Source: Oscillatoriophycideae cyanobacterium NC_groundwater_1537_Pr4_S-0.65um_50_18
Lineage (GTDB): Bacteria; Cyanobacteriota; Cyanobacteriia; Elainellales; Elainellaceae
DNA length: 64,000 nucleotides
Direction of reading: 5' to 3'
NCBI GenBank assembly: GCA_016208305.1
Contig: JACQYI010000014.1
Location: 32,659 to 96,658, forward strand
Of the stretch, positions 46,660-59,100 are shown in pieces; the stretch's first letter is position 1, and the number at the start of each line of letters is the position of its first letter. The notes under the pieces are model-generated. The model was given only the letters and a program-made list of their open reading frames with translations. It was not told the origin of the DNA and searched no databases. The translations under genes and the position numbers were made by a program.

Positions 46660-46992
46660 GACGCGATCGTACCACTACCAGTAAGTTTAGCTGACTACAA
46701 TCGACGCTCTACTCAGATGCAATGTAGGAAATATGCAGAAGGATACAGTATCTAAGGGTGAGACGTTTATCCTGCTCGTCGGGTAGCTATTGTTTTGAAG
46801 CGACGATGGAACAAAGTCCACGGCAGTATGTAATTATCATTCCAATAGGCAGCAGCACTTTATAAGAGTAATTTTTTACAAAAGTAAAGAATTATTCTGA
46901 TGATTTTATCTGGCTCAGCGAGTCATTGGGCTTAAAAATGCCTATGCTTATACATCCTCTGATTGTTTTGGGCGATTCTCTGCTATCCAAAC
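46660..46992. other. intergenic, promoter region
   Basis: A 333-bp gap before the response regulator. It is AT-rich near the 3' end; no gene recognised. Confidence 0.4.
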
Positions 46993-49401
46993 ATGAAAAT
47001 TTTAGTTGTAGAAGACGACAAACTGACGGCTGAAGCCTTGGTCGTAATACTTACCCATCAAAACTACACAGTTGAAACGGCTGCGGATGGGGAGATGGGG
47101 TGGCAGTTAATAGAAGCTTTTGCCTACGACCTGATTTTGCTCGATGTGACATTGCCCAAGCTAGATGGAATGAAACTCTGTCAACGGGTGCGATCGCATG
47201 GCTATCAAATGCCTATTTTATTGCTGACGGCTCATGACAGTAGCCATGAGAAAGCAATGGGTCTAGATGCAGGTGCAGATGATTATGTTGTCAAGCCGTT
47301 TGACCCAGAAGAATTAACTGCCCGGATTCGAGCATTACTGCGTCGCAATCAGGTAACGAGTCAACTGGTGCTGGAGTGGGGAGACTTGCAGCTTGATCCC
47401 AGAAGCTGTGAAGTCTCCTATGGAGACAACCCGTTATCCCTGACGGCTAAAGAGTACTCCCTGCTAGAACTGTTTTTACGCAATAGCTGCCGTGTGTTTA
47501 GCTGTGGAGCACTTCTGGAAAACCTTTGGTCATTTGAAGAAATACCCAGTGATGAAGCCGTCAGAACCCACATTAAGGGATTGCGGCAAAAATTAAAAAT
47601 GGGCGGCGCACCACCTGATTTGATTGAAACGGTCTATGGGATCGGCTATCGACTGAAGCAAAAGGAAGGGGGGAAAAAACAGAAAGAAACCCGGAGAAAT
47701 CAGAGAGAGGGGGGCGATTCACTCGCTGGCGTTGGTGATGCGGCTCAGAGACAAACGCTAATACTGATTAGCAAAGTTTGGCAACGATCTCAGGAACGGG
47801 TGAGTGAACAGGTTGGGGTACTTGAACAAGCTGTTGATGCATTAAGGCGGCAGGAATTAGATCAGCCATTACAACTACGCGCAAAGCAAGAAGCTCATAC
47901 GTTAGCAGGGGCATTAGGAACTTTTGGTTTATCCGAGGGGTCGCAGTTCGCTCGCCGGATTGAACAAGCTCTACAAGCCAACAAATCTTTGAGCCAAGAC
48001 GAAGTAACACACCTAGACAACTGGGTGCGATCGCTGCGGCAGGAGATTGATCGTCTTAATCGTATTTCTCAGGGAGAATCAAAAACCACAAGACAAGATA
48101 CTACTCACACTTCCATAGTTGCGAATGACGCTGCTCGCCCTTTGTTGCTGATTGTCGATCGCGATCGCTCCTTGGCTCAAAAACTCATTGCTGCAGCCGC
48201 CGTTTGGGGATTTGATGCTGAGGTGGCGACCAACCTGATGGAAGCGAGAGACAAAATTTTTCTAGAATCGCCAGATGTGGTGATATTAGACCCAGCAATT
48301 TCTGAGGTAACGGCAGACAGCCTATCCTTACTGGCTGAGCTAAAAAAACAGGTTCCCCCTATTCCCGCCGTGATTTTTACAGCGCACAATGATTTAACAG
48401 AACGGTTAGAGGTGGCGCGTTTGGGGGGACGCACTTGCCTACAGAAGTCACTCCCAGCGGAACAGGTGTTGGAGGCAGTCAACCAAGTTTTGCACCAGGC
48501 AGAGCAGACAAAAACCGGGATTATGGTTGTTGATGACGATCCAACATTGCTCGCCATTGTGCGATCGCTTCTAGAACCCTGGGGCATCAGGGTAGCAACG
48601 CTTGCTGATCCACAGCAGTTTTGGCAAGTGTTAGAAGCCACTTCACCCGATCTGTTGATTCTAGATATTGAAATGCCGCAAATCAGCGGTATTGATCTCT
48701 GCCAAGTGGTACGAAACGATGCACACTGGAGTGGTTTACCAATCCTGTTTCTCACGGCTCACACCGATTCGGATACCGTGAACCAGGTTTTTTCAGTGGG
48801 TGCCGATGATTTTGTCAGCAAGCCCATTGTGGGCCCCGAACTCGTTACCCGCATCATTAACCGCCTAGAACGTATCCGACTCGTACATAATCTGGCTGAA
48901 ATTGATTCGCTTACCGGAGTCGCGACGCGACAAAAAGCAACTCAAGACCTCGACAGGTTTCTCCGTCTGGCAAAGCGGCAGCAGCAGCCCTTCTGTTTAG
49001 CAATTCTAGAATTAGATCTTCTAAGAAATAGCGATTGCGACAAATCTATCGTAGAAAAAGATGAGATGCTCCGTCAAATTGGGCAACTGTTACGCCGCTC
49101 TTTTCCCATAGAAGATGTGGTGGCTCGCTGGAGTGAAGAGGAATTTATTGTAGGAGTGTATGGAATGAAAAAACACGAAGGCATACAGCAATTGAATCAG
49201 TTACTCGAAACGCTTCGCCAACAGCTTGATAGGGTTCTCAATTCTATTCAGCCAGCGGCGAAGTCATCCAATCCCGTTACCTGGAGTGCTGGAGTAGCGC
49301 AGTTTCCCGTTGATGGAGAAACCCTGTCTACGCTATGTCAATCGGCACATACTGCCCTCTATCAGGCAAAACGGTTGGCGAGAAACAGACTAGAATCCTA
49401 G
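46993..49401 (+). CDS. multidomain response regulator (REC-wHTH-Hpt-REC-REC-degenerate GGDEF)
   Basis: An 802-residue protein. Domains in order: REC1 (ILVVEDDK, LLDVTLPKLDG, KPFDPEE) with an OmpR winged helix (residues about 125-225) and a basic linker. Next is an Hpt domain (EAHTLAGALGTFGL, its His being the likely phospho-acceptor), then REC2 (IVDRDRS, VVILDPAIS, a divergent site) and REC3 (VVDDDPT, LILDIEMPQISG, SKPIVG). A GGDEF-like domain ends it, with the active loop reading RWSEEEF, so cyclase activity is doubtful. It could integrate several phosphorelay signals and bind DNA. The sensor kinase gene starts 17 bp after it. Start ATG 46993. Confidence 0.92.
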   Translation: MKILVVEDDKLTAEALVVILTHQNYTVETAADGEMGWQLIEAFAYDLILLDVTLPKLDGMKLCQRVRSHGYQMPILLLTAHDSSHEKAMGLDAGADDYVVKPFDPEELTARIRALLRRNQVTSQLVLEWGDLQLDPRSCEVSYGDNPLSLTAKEYSLLELFLRNSCRVFSCGALLENLWSFEEIPSDEAVRTHIKGLRQKLKMGGAPPDLIETVYGIGYRLKQKEGGKKQKETRRNQREGGDSLAGVGDAAQRQTLILISKVWQRSQERVSEQVGVLEQAVDALRRQELDQPLQLRAKQEAHTLAGALGTFGLSEGSQFARRIEQALQANKSLSQDEVTHLDNWVRSLRQEIDRLNRISQGESKTTRQDTTHTSIVANDAARPLLLIVDRDRSLAQKLIAAAAVWGFDAEVATNLMEARDKIFLESPDVVILDPAISEVTADSLSLLAELKKQVPPIPAVIFTAHNDLTERLEVARLGGRTCLQKSLPAEQVLEAVNQVLHQAEQTKTGIMVVDDDPTLLAIVRSLLEPWGIRVATLADPQQFWQVLEATSPDLLILDIEMPQISGIDLCQVVRNDAHWSGLPILFLTAHTDSDTVNQVFSVGADDFVSKPIVGPELVTRIINRLERIRLVHNLAEIDSLTGVATRQKATQDLDRFLRLAKRQQQPFCLAILELDLLRNSDCDKSIVEKDEMLRQIGQLLRRSFPIEDVVARWSEEEFIVGVYGMKKHEGIQQLNQLLETLRQQLDRVLNSIQPAAKSSNPVTWSAGVAQFPVDGETLSTLCQSAHTALYQAKRLARNRLES

Positions 49402-49418
49402 CTGATTGAGGAATTTTC

Positions 49419-51437
49419 ATGCAGGAATTTATTCAAAACTTTTTGAGTGCTGGAGAGTTTATTCCTCATGGGCATTGCTACCTTTGGAAACCAGGATTAG
49501 TCTGGCTGCACCTCCTATCAGATACCCTGACTGCGATCGCCTACTATTCCATCCCTGTCACCCTATTCTATTTCGTTCGCAAGCGACAAGACTTGCCCTT
49601 CAATTGGGTTTTTCTGCTGTTTGGGAGTTTCATTATTACCTGCGGCACAACCCATCTGATGGAAGTATGGACGCTTTGGCACCCCACCTATTGGCTTTTG
49701 GGATTTCTGAAAGCAGTCACAGCTGCGATCTCAATCTACACCGCAATTTGCCTCGTTTCATTGCTGCCTAAAGCCCTGGCTCTTCCCAGCTTGGCGATCA
49801 TTAACCGAGAGCTGGAACGTGAAATTGCCGATCGCCAGCAGGTAGAGGAAGCGTTAACGGTAAGTGAGCAACGGCTGCGATTGGCGCTGAAAGCGGCTGA
49901 TATGGAAACTTGGGACTGGAATCTATTAACGAATCAAATTATCTGGTCTGAGGGGCATGAACGCTTGTTTGGATTAGTTCCGGGTACATTTGATGGCACG
50001 TATGCAACGTTCGATGCATGCCTTCATCCGCAAGATCGCGAGAGTTTGATGGAGGCAATCGCCCGTGCCCGTGAGGCACGAGCTGATTATAGCTATGAAT
50101 ATCGAGTCATCTGGCCAGATGACAGCATTCACTGGATGGAAGGCAAAGGCAAATTTCTGTGTAACGAAGCAGGTGAACCTGTGAGGATGTTGGGGACTGT
50201 CAGAGATATTAGCCGACGCAAGCAAGTTGAAGCAGCGCTGCAAAGTGAAAAGAATAATTTGGCACTGAGAGTAGCAGAGCGCACAGCCCAGTTGCTTCAA
50301 GTCAACCAGCGCCTGCAATCAGAACTGGAGGAACGCGGGCGAATCCAGGAAGCACTTCAAATTTCCCAAGCCCGGTTCGCTGGAATTCTAGATATTGCCG
50401 AGGATGCCATTATCTCCCTCGATCGCAATCAGCACATTACCCTGTTCAACCAGGGAGCAGAAAAGATCTTTGGCTACTTAGCAGCAGAGGTCATTGGGCA
50501 GCCTTTAGACATTTTGTTGCCAGAACGCTTTGTTTACATTCATCGGCAGCACATCACCGATTTTAGACAATCTCCTGTGCAATCGCGCCGCATGGCTGAA
50601 CGACGTGAAATTTATGGCCGTCGCAAAGATGGCAGCGAATTTCCAGCAGAAGCGTCTATTTCTAGGTTGAATTTGAATACAGAAATGTTATTCACGGTAT
50701 TTTTACAAGATATTACCGATCGCAAGCAGATCGATCGCATGAAAGACGAGTTTGTTTCGGTGGTGAGTCATGAACTCCGCACGCCTTTAACCTCCATTTA
50801 TGGTTCTTTAGCAATGCTAGCCAGCGGTTTGCTGGAGGCAGATTCAGAGCAAGGCAAGCGCATGTTACATATTGCGGTTGATAGCACCGATCGCTTAGTG
50901 CGGTTGATTAACGACATCCTCGACATTGAGCGCATTGAATCGGGCAAAGTGAGAATGGAAAAACAATGCTGTAATGTTGCCGATCTCGCTATAAAGGCAG
51001 TGAATGGGGTGCAAGGACTTGCTGATAAGGTTAAGGTGAATTTATCGATTTCCACGCTATCAATTTCACTCTGGGCTGACCCCGATCGCATTGTGCAAAC
51101 ACTGACTAATTTACTGAGCAATGCAATTAAATTTTCTGCTGCTGGCAGTACAGTTTGGCTCACAGTTCAACAGCAAGGCCAACATATTTTGTTTACGGTC
51201 AAGGATCAAGGGCGTGGTATTCCAGCAGACAAGCTAGAAAGAATCTTTGAGCGATTTCAGCAAGTGGACTCATCAGATGCGCGAAACCATGAGGGAACTG
51301 GGTTAGGGTTAGCCATTTGCCGCAGTATTGTGCAACAGCACGACGGACAAATCTGGGTTGAAAGCGTTTTGGGTGAAGGCAGCACATTCTACTTTACTGT
51401 TCCACTGCAAGACCGTGAACAGCAGGTCATGGAGTAA
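49419..51437 (+). CDS. ethylene-receptor-type sensor histidine kinase
   Basis: A 672-residue membrane kinase. The N-terminal three-helix region contains Asp35, Tyr42, Ile72, Cys75 and His79, in the same relative spacing as the copper/ethylene-binding residues (Asp25, Tyr32, Ile62, Cys65, His69) of plant ETR1. Two PAS domains follow (about 155-280 and 315-440), then HisKA (FVSVVSHELRTPLTSIYG) and HATPase_c (LLSNAIKFS, DQGRGI, GTGLGLAI). Cyanobacterial homologues are known to bind ethylene and affect phototaxis. GAGGA lies upstream of ATG 49419. It forms an apparent operon with the regulators at 46993 and 51486. Confidence 0.92.
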   Translation: MQEFIQNFLSAGEFIPHGHCYLWKPGLVWLHLLSDTLTAIAYYSIPVTLFYFVRKRQDLPFNWVFLLFGSFIITCGTTHLMEVWTLWHPTYWLLGFLKAVTAAISIYTAICLVSLLPKALALPSLAIINRELEREIADRQQVEEALTVSEQRLRLALKAADMETWDWNLLTNQIIWSEGHERLFGLVPGTFDGTYATFDACLHPQDRESLMEAIARAREARADYSYEYRVIWPDDSIHWMEGKGKFLCNEAGEPVRMLGTVRDISRRKQVEAALQSEKNNLALRVAERTAQLLQVNQRLQSELEERGRIQEALQISQARFAGILDIAEDAIISLDRNQHITLFNQGAEKIFGYLAAEVIGQPLDILLPERFVYIHRQHITDFRQSPVQSRRMAERREIYGRRKDGSEFPAEASISRLNLNTEMLFTVFLQDITDRKQIDRMKDEFVSVVSHELRTPLTSIYGSLAMLASGLLEADSEQGKRMLHIAVDSTDRLVRLINDILDIERIESGKVRMEKQCCNVADLAIKAVNGVQGLADKVKVNLSISTLSISLWADPDRIVQTLTNLLSNAIKFSAAGSTVWLTVQQQGQHILFTVKDQGRGIPADKLERIFERFQQVDSSDARNHEGTGLGLAICRSIVQQHDGQIWVESVLGEGSTFYFTVPLQDREQQVME

Positions 51438-51485
51438 TACTGGCTCCTCATCAAACATGAAACAATCGTTGAGGAGGTTATATCT

Positions 51486-51872
51486 ATGACGGCAAAACGC
51501 ATTCTCGTTGTTGACAATGAGCAATATATCCAGGAAATTGCTGAGATCTGCCTGAAAACCGTAGCTGGATGGCACGTACTGCTTGCCAGTTCTGGCGAAG
51601 AATGTTTGCGTCGAGCAGCAACCGAACAACCTGATGCCATTCTGCTGGATGTGATGATGCCTGATATGGATGGCATAACTACCTTTCAAAAGCTTCAAGA
51701 AAATTCAGCCACTCGAACTATTCCAGTCATTCTACTCACTGCAAAGATCCAATCCTCTGACCGCCGCCGCTATGCTCAAATGGGTTTAACTGCTGCGATC
51801 GCCAAGCCCTTCGACCCGCTCAACCTCGCGATTGAGGTTGCAACTGCATTGGGTTGGACATTAGAGCAATAG
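51486..51872 (+). CDS. single-domain response regulator (REC)
   Basis: A 128-residue receiver: ILVVDNEQY, phospho-acceptor in ILLDVMMPDMDG, LLTAK and KPFDP. There is no output domain, as in CheY-like proteins. GAGGAGG precedes ATG 51486. It starts 49 bp after the ethylene-receptor-type kinase and probably receives its phosphate. Confidence 0.92.
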   Translation: MTAKRILVVDNEQYIQEIAEICLKTVAGWHVLLASSGEECLRRAATEQPDAILLDVMMPDMDGITTFQKLQENSATRTIPVILLTAKIQSSDRRRYAQMGLTAAIAKPFDPLNLAIEVATALGWTLEQ

Positions 51873-52686
51873 ATTTGGCAGTCTTCACAAGTTCCCCAAA
51901 TTGTTCTTCTAGAGTTAAGGAGGTGGACAGTCAGACCTTATAAATCTATGCCTGTTAAATCTGTGCCTCCTACTGCCCGTTTTTGTGCAGCACCTTCACA
52001 AATCTTAACAAGGCGAAACTTCAGGCAGAATGCTTCTCACCTCTAAACTCTCTACTAGATAATAATTGGCGTAATCCAAGTCAAACCTCTTTACGCATAC
52101 TCCCTATCTCATCTTCTTAAGCCTTTATCTATGAATTCCACGCGTCCTTCAGTTAGCCTTTCCTTTCCACTGTGGCCGTTTTTGACTCAGCCACTCTTTA
52201 GTTCAACTGAGGTGATTTTAAATCCCTTGCGGTTCCAACACCATTATCATATTCAACACTTAAAGCAGTGCTGGGATCGCGATCTAGTTCAGCTTCTAGA
52301 GGGTTGCTGGATGGCAGACATGAGGTTGAAAAACGCTTTTAATAAGTGCTTCTAGAAATAAGACAAGCTGCTGTTTCATTTTCTTGACAAAAACTCTGCA
52401 CACCAAAACTCTTAAAGAAGAGAAATCATTGTGCCTGTCAGCAAAGCACTAAAGAATGTCATTCATATCATTATGAACTTTACTCAACGAGTTGTTCTCT
52501 CTATTTCAAGCGCATCATTTCAAGCGCATCAATCCGAGCCTTCAGCTCAAATGACAACAACTACCCCGCATTGGGTAAAATTCAGCCTTTTGAACACGAT
52601 CCAGCAGATGGAAAATGGCTTTGATCATTGTTGCTGAGAAGATAGGAGTTTCTCACAATCCATTATTCGTGTTTGGAAGAGATGAA
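51873..52686. other. intergenic, no confident gene
   Basis: About 810 bp. Two short open frames (52131-52355 and 52431-52637) lack ribosome sites of note and family signs. The second overlaps the region just before the DUF442 gene. Confidence 0.4.
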
Positions 52687-53076
52687 ATGGATATGGTCAG
52701 AAAAATCACGAATGAGTTGTCGATCGCAGGTCAGCCTGCACTGAATGAATTACAGCCATTAGTTGAGGAAGGATATCGATCGGTGGTGAACCTGCGATCG
52801 CCCGATGAAATGGGTTTTTTGAGTGCTGAACAGCAACAGGCTGAGTATCTAGGGCTATGCTATGCCAATATTCCAATTCAGATTAAAAGCTTGAATCTTA
52901 ATGATTTTCTTCCAGCTGTTCAACAGCTCACCGGGCTACCCAAACCGATGTTAGTACATTGCGATAGTGGAATCCGTTCGTCGATTGTTGTGTGGATACA
53001 GATTGCCATTGAGCAAGGAATCAGAGCAGAAGACGCATTCCAAACAATTGTAGAGATGGGGCTTCTAAGTTATTGA
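52687..53076 (+). CDS. DUF442/phosphatase-like protein
   Basis: A 129-residue protein with the fold of dual-specificity phosphatases and the DUF442 (TIGR01244) family. MVRKITNELSIAGQPALNELQPLVEEGYRSVVNLRSPDE and the P-loop-like HCDSGIRSS (Cys-x5-Arg) are seen. The family is associated with sulfur metabolism (the beta-lactamase-hydrolase-like proteins). ATG 52687 with GGAAGAG upstream is chosen over an earlier ATG at 52615. Phosphatase or sulfurtransferase activity cannot be decided. Confidence 0.8.
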   Translation: MDMVRKITNELSIAGQPALNELQPLVEEGYRSVVNLRSPDEMGFLSAEQQQAEYLGLCYANIPIQIKSLNLNDFLPAVQQLTGLPKPMLVHCDSGIRSSIVVWIQIAIEQGIRAEDAFQTIVEMGLLSY

Positions 53077-53150
53077 GGTCGTGTTTTAGACCTGAGTTTG
53101 GATGAACTATGGAGGAAATTTACAGGTCTAAACCACGATTGGCCATTGCT

Positions 53151-56100
53151 CTAAAAACAGCGGGGAGGTTCTAGAAAGCCACTGCTGATAAAGTGTGAAA
53201 AATAGGTCGTGAGGAGTTGGTGATCTATCGTCGGGTAGGCGATCGAACTTTCCGCCAATCCGTCTATGACATTTTGACCATCGAATTGTAGATGGTTAGT
53301 TTGAAAGTAAACTTCGGGAACGGTCATTTGAAGCTCAGATTTTTCCGTCAAGAATGTCAAGTAAGGGTATAAGGCATTATCTGGCATCGAGCGAATTCGA
53401 TCGACTGCCTCTGTGATCCAGTCTGAGTAGGAGAGCATCTGTAGCGAATATCCAAATTTGCATAGCCAAGCAATCAATTGATTCCACGAGAGAGCAGAAG
53501 GATTCGACAAATTGAAGGCTTTACCGAGCGAAGTATTTTGCTGTGAGAGATGTACGATCGCCCGACTGGTAAAATCAACTGGAACAATATCTACAGGCAT
53601 ATGCCAATTGGGCGCGACACCTAATTGAATACAGCCTTTGATCAGGCTGCGTAAAAAATCACTGTGATTGCAAACTCCAGACTGGCTATGTCCTTCAATC
53701 CAAGCGGGACGGTAGATAGCGGCAGGGATACCGCGTGCTTGTGCCACACGAATCAGGTTTTCGGAAACCCACTTAGTTTGGGTATAGCCATAGAGACCTG
53801 TGGTGCGATCGGGTAATTTTTCTTCTAGAATTAACCCATCTGGATAAGCACTTGGCGCATAAACGCCGAGGGATGAGAGGAAGTGAACAGCTTTGACTTT
53901 AATATGGCTTGCCAAACGCAAAATTTCTTGAGTTCCCTGCACATTGATGGATCTTAGGACTGAATAGGGATAAACAAAATTAATCCAGCTGGCGTTGTGA
54001 TAGATGACATCAATTGTTCCTGCTAGTGCATCAAATTGTTTAGATGACAATCCCAAGTGTGGCAGCGACAAATTACCGATGAGGGGAATAATTCTGGAAG
54101 CCTGATTAGGGTTCCAGAGAGAGTAAAATTCTAGACTCTGCTGCAATCGACGAGCTGCATCTTTTGCATCCTTAGCTCGCAGTAGACAGTAAACATCTGC
54201 CTGGGTTTGCTCTAAGATCTCATGCAGTAAAAATGCGCCTAAAAATCCAGTCGCTCCGGTTAGGAGTATATGTTGGGGTGCCAGCAGAGAGGCGATCGGC
54301 AACCCATCGGCTTGAATAGTAGGGTCTAGAATAGACTCACTCCTCAGATCCGGCGGAGCGATCGAGGTGCCAGAGAATCCAGTTTGCTGCTCTGCAATGA
54401 GTTGCGACAGCTCGGCGATCGTCGGAGCCAGGAAAATATTTCTCAGCGCTAACTCTACATTCAATTGGCTTTGAATCTGAAAGAGGATTTGAGCCGCTAG
54501 CAGCGAATGTCCGCCTAAATCGAAGAAGTTATCATGGATGCCAACCTGATTGATTGCCAAAGCCTGCGTCCAAATTTGGGCTAGCTGCTGCTCAGTTGCG
54601 GTTTGTGGTGCAACAAATACTGACGGCAAATCGGGTCGGTTGGGGTTGGGAGCAGGCAGAGCACGGCGATCGACCTTGCCATTGGGCGTCATTGGCAGGC
54701 TGTCTAGGACGACAAATGCCGTAGGAACCATAAACTCAGGAAGTTTTCGCCGCAAAAATGCCCGGAGTTCGGATACAAGATGGGTGCTACCTTTCAGATG
54801 GCGAGACACGACATAAGCAATCAAGCGCTGGCTGTCCAGAGAGTCTTGGTTGGCTTCTTCACGGGCAATCACAATACTTTCTCGAACATTCGGATGTTGG
54901 CTGAGAGCTGTTTCAACTTCTCCTAACTCAATTCGAAAGCCGCGAATTTTGACCTGATGATCAATCCGCCCTAAATATTCAATCGTGCCATCTGATTGAT
55001 AACGGGCTAAGTCACCCGTCTTATACAGCCGAGTTTTGCGATCGCCCACAATATATTCAATAAATCTTTCAGCCGTCAGGTCTGGACGATTGAGATAAGC
55101 CTGTGCTAAACCTTGTCCACCAATGTAGAGTTCTCCGGGTACGCCAATGGGAACGGGATACAGCTTCTCTCCTGTCTGAGCCAGTAACCAGATTTGCGTG
55201 TTGGCAACAGGGCGACCGATCGGCACGAGATCGCTTGCTGGTCTGACCTGGTGTAAGGTGGAATAGATCGTGGTTTCAGTCGGGCCATACATATTCCAAA
55301 GCGTATGACATCGCTCTAGTAATCGATTTGCCAAGTCACGACTCAGGGCTTCTCCGCAGCAGACAATTCTGAGGTTAGGATTACCCTGCCATCCCACAGA
55401 GAGCAACAGTCGCCAGGTTGCAGGGGTCGCCTGCATAAAGGTGGCATCTGATTTCTCCAGTGTCTTTGCAAGCTGAGCCGCATCGGAGGCAACACAGCGG
55501 CTTACTAGCACCGTTCGCGCCCCCACAATCAGCGGTAAGTACAGTTCAACTGCCGCAATATCAAACGAAATTGTGGTAACTGCTAAAAGAATGTCTTGCT
55601 CAGTGAGTCCCGGTTCCTGACGCATAAAGGTCAGTAGATTGACGATCGATCGCTGCTCAATCTGCACGCCTTTGGGTTTACCCGTCGAGCCTGAGGTGTA
55701 GAGAACATAAGCCAGATCGCTAGGTTGAACAGCACTCTGAGGATTTTCTAGACTGGCCGTGGCGATCGTCGTCCAGTCGCGATCGAGACACAAGGTAGCA
55801 GCTTGATGTGTCGTCAGTTTCTCTAGCAGGGGTTGCTGCGTCACGAGCACTTGCACATCCTCTAGCATCAAAGCGAGGCGTTCGGACGGATAGGCCGGAT
55901 CGAGCGGCACATAAGCGCCACCCGCCTTAAGGATGCCCAGTAGCCCCACCATGAGATCGAGCGATCGCTCGACACAAATACCCACCAAGACATTGGGTTT
56001 AACGCCTAGCGTTTGGAGGTGATGCGCAAGCTGATTCGCCCGCTGATTGAGCTGCCGATAGGTGAAATGGCGATCGCCAAACTCCACTGCAATGGCGTCT

Positions 56101-59100
56101 GGCGTGCGTTCGACTTGAGCCTCGATGAGCTGATGCAGGCACTCGTCCGGGAAGTCCATTTGAGTTTGGTTCCAGGTGCTCACCTGCTGTTGCTCAGCTG
56201 CCGTCAGCAGTGAGAGGTCGGCAAGACTCTGGATTGGATTCGTCACAATCTTCTCCAGCAAAGCTTGCCAATGCTCTTGCATCCGAACGATCGTTTCTGT
56301 TGCAAACAGATCTGTACTGTACTCAAAGAAACCTGCCAGTCCAGTCGGGGTTTCGGTCAGTTCTAGGAGCAGATCAAACTTGGCTGTTTGGTTGTCGATG
56401 GGCAGATGGGTTAGCCTCAGTTGAGGAACATCCCAAACCGCAGTCGGTGTGTTCTGAAAATTAAATAGCACCTGCACCAATGGATTTTGATTCAAATCCC
56501 GATCGGGGTGAAGCGCCTGCACCAATTGTTCAAAGGGTAAATCCTGGTGAGCATAGGCTTCTAGCGTTACCGATCGCACTCTATACATTAACTCTCGGAA
56601 GCTAGGCGAACCGGATAGGTCGGTTCTCAGCACCAGCGTATTGACAAAAAAACCAATCATTTTCTCCAATTCGGAGTGAGAGCGGTTGGCCACGAGTGAG
56701 CCAATCGGCAGATCAGTCTGTCCGGTGTAGTGAAATAGCAGCGTTTGGAAGGCTGCCAATAGGGTGACAAATAGCGTTACCCCTTCCTGACGACTCAATT
56801 CCTGCAATTTTTGAGTTAGAGGTTGAGATAACGTCAGAAACTGTCGTGCTCCTCGATACGTTGGGTGACTCGATCGCCAGTCAGTCGGCAGTTGTAGCAA
56901 GGGCAAGTCGCTCAACTGCTGCTGCCAATACGCAAGCTGTTTCGATCGCCTGTCATCTTGCGATCGCTGCCAAACGGCAAAATCAGCATATTGCAGCGTT
57001 AGCTCTGGCAACGCTTCTGGTAAAACATATTCTGATTCTGAGGTTAATGCGCGGTAGAAAGCGGCTAACTCTTCCAGCAGAATAGCGATCGACCAGCCAT
57101 CCGTCACCATATGGTGCTGCGTTACAAGCAGGATATGTTCTGTCTCGCTCAGCTTAAACAAGGTTGCCCGCAGCAGCAAATCTTCAGCTAAATTGAAGGG
57201 CAGTCGCGCCTCCTTCAGCAAGAACTCTTGCACCTCCCAATCAAGATGAGAGCTGGCAGGAGATGTAGCCACAGATCCGGTTAGGAATGTCAAATCAACA
57301 ACGGACAGTTGAAAAGCTGGGGCAGGTTGAATGACTTGGATGGGCTTTCCTGCTAAGTTCCTGAAAACAGTGCGTACCGATTCATGGCGATCGATGATGT
57401 GCTGAAAACTCTGCTGCATCGCTATAACGTTCAGGCAGCCTTGCAAACGAAAGGCTTCAGGAACAATATAAACGGGATGATTGGGCGTTAGCTGATCTAG
57501 AAACCACAGCGATTCCTGCATAAACGAGAGGGGCAAGTTCTTGCCTTGGGCAGCTCGCTGAATTAAGGCCATAGCATCCCCTACCCGCTGTGCAGTTTCC
57601 ACTTGTTCTGCAAGTTGAGAAATTGTGGGTGATTCCAATAGACAGCGCAGCGGTAATTCGATGTGAAAGCGATCGCGAATGCGGGAAATCATTTGGATGG
57701 CGAGCAGAGAATGTCCGCCTAAATCGAGGAAATGATCGTGAATCCCAACCTGCTCTAACCCCAACACATGAACCCAAATCTCTGCCAGAATCGCTTGAGT
57801 TACTGTTTCAGGAACCGTTAGACTCTCTAGCTCAGGGGTTGGCGGTACGGGAAGATGATGACGATCGACTTTTCCACTTGGAGTGAGCGGTAATTGATCA
57901 AGACAGACAATGGCGCTGGGCAGCATATACTCAGGCAACTGAGCCTTGAGAAACTGGCGTAATTCTTGGGTTAGGTGCGATGCCTCTACAGTCTGAGTGG
58001 GAACCACATAGCCTACTAGCCGCCTCACCTGCGGTTTATCTTCTCGTACCACTACCACGGCTGTAAGCACAGCAGCATGTTGCTCTAGCACCGCTTCAAC
58101 CTCTCCTGGCTCAATCCGGTAGCCGCGAATCTTCACCTGCTGGTCAGCCCGACCCAGATATTCCAAATTGCCATCCGGCAGCAACCGTGCCAAATCTCCC
58201 GTTTTATATAGCCGCTCTCCTGCCTCAGATCCTGACTCAGATAAGGCGGGCAGGGTGATGAAGCGGTCTGCTGTAAGATCAGGGCGGTGCAAATAACCTC
58301 GCGCCAGACAGACCCCGCCGATATAAATTTCTCCGGCGGCACCTGGCGGCACAGGCTGAAGCTGGGAATTGAGCAAATGAATTTGCGTATGGGCGATCGG
58401 TTTCCCAATCGGCGGCAGCAACGCCCATTTTGAGGCAGCGCCAGACAGCGTATATGCCGTAACCACATGACTTTCAGAAGGGCCGTAGTGGTTGTACAGC
58501 GTGCAGTAAGGCATCTGGTCAAACCACTGGACGATCGCTGGAGTGATGCGCAATTGTTCGCCAGCCGTGATTACCTCTCGTAATGCTGGGGGTGCCATGC
58601 CCATACTCACAGCCACTTCAGCCAAACTTTGCAGCGCGACGAAAGGAAGAAATAGCCGTTTGATTTCTGCTCGATCGAGAAATTGCAGCAGGCTCACTGG
58701 ATCTCGCCTCGTCTCTTCGGCAATCAAGACGAGGGTTCCGCCTACGGTAAGTGTTGCAAAAATCTCTTGAAAAGAAACATCAAAACTAATAGGGGCAAAC
58801 TGGAGCGTTTTGCCAGTTACCACCGCTGAATCATCCGTCTGCCAGTTGATTAAGTTCAGCAGGGGCCGATGCGGCATAGCGACCCCTTTGGGTTTGCCCG
58901 TCGAGCCAGAGGTATAAATGACGTAGGCAAGATGATCGGGTGTGATCCTGCTAGCAGGACTCGCAGAACTCTGATTCGCAATTGTTGATCTATCTGCATC
59001 AACGCAGATGAGGGGAGACTTCTGTCGAGGTAACCGATCGACCAGATGGCTGTGCGTGAGCACGAGCGACACCCTAGCGTTTTCCAGCATAAAAGCGAGG

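Noticed and set aside
52131..52637. Two short plus-strand frames between the receiver and DUF442 genes
   Set aside because: No domain, no clear ribosome site, and the second partly overlaps the upstream end of the DUF442 frame.
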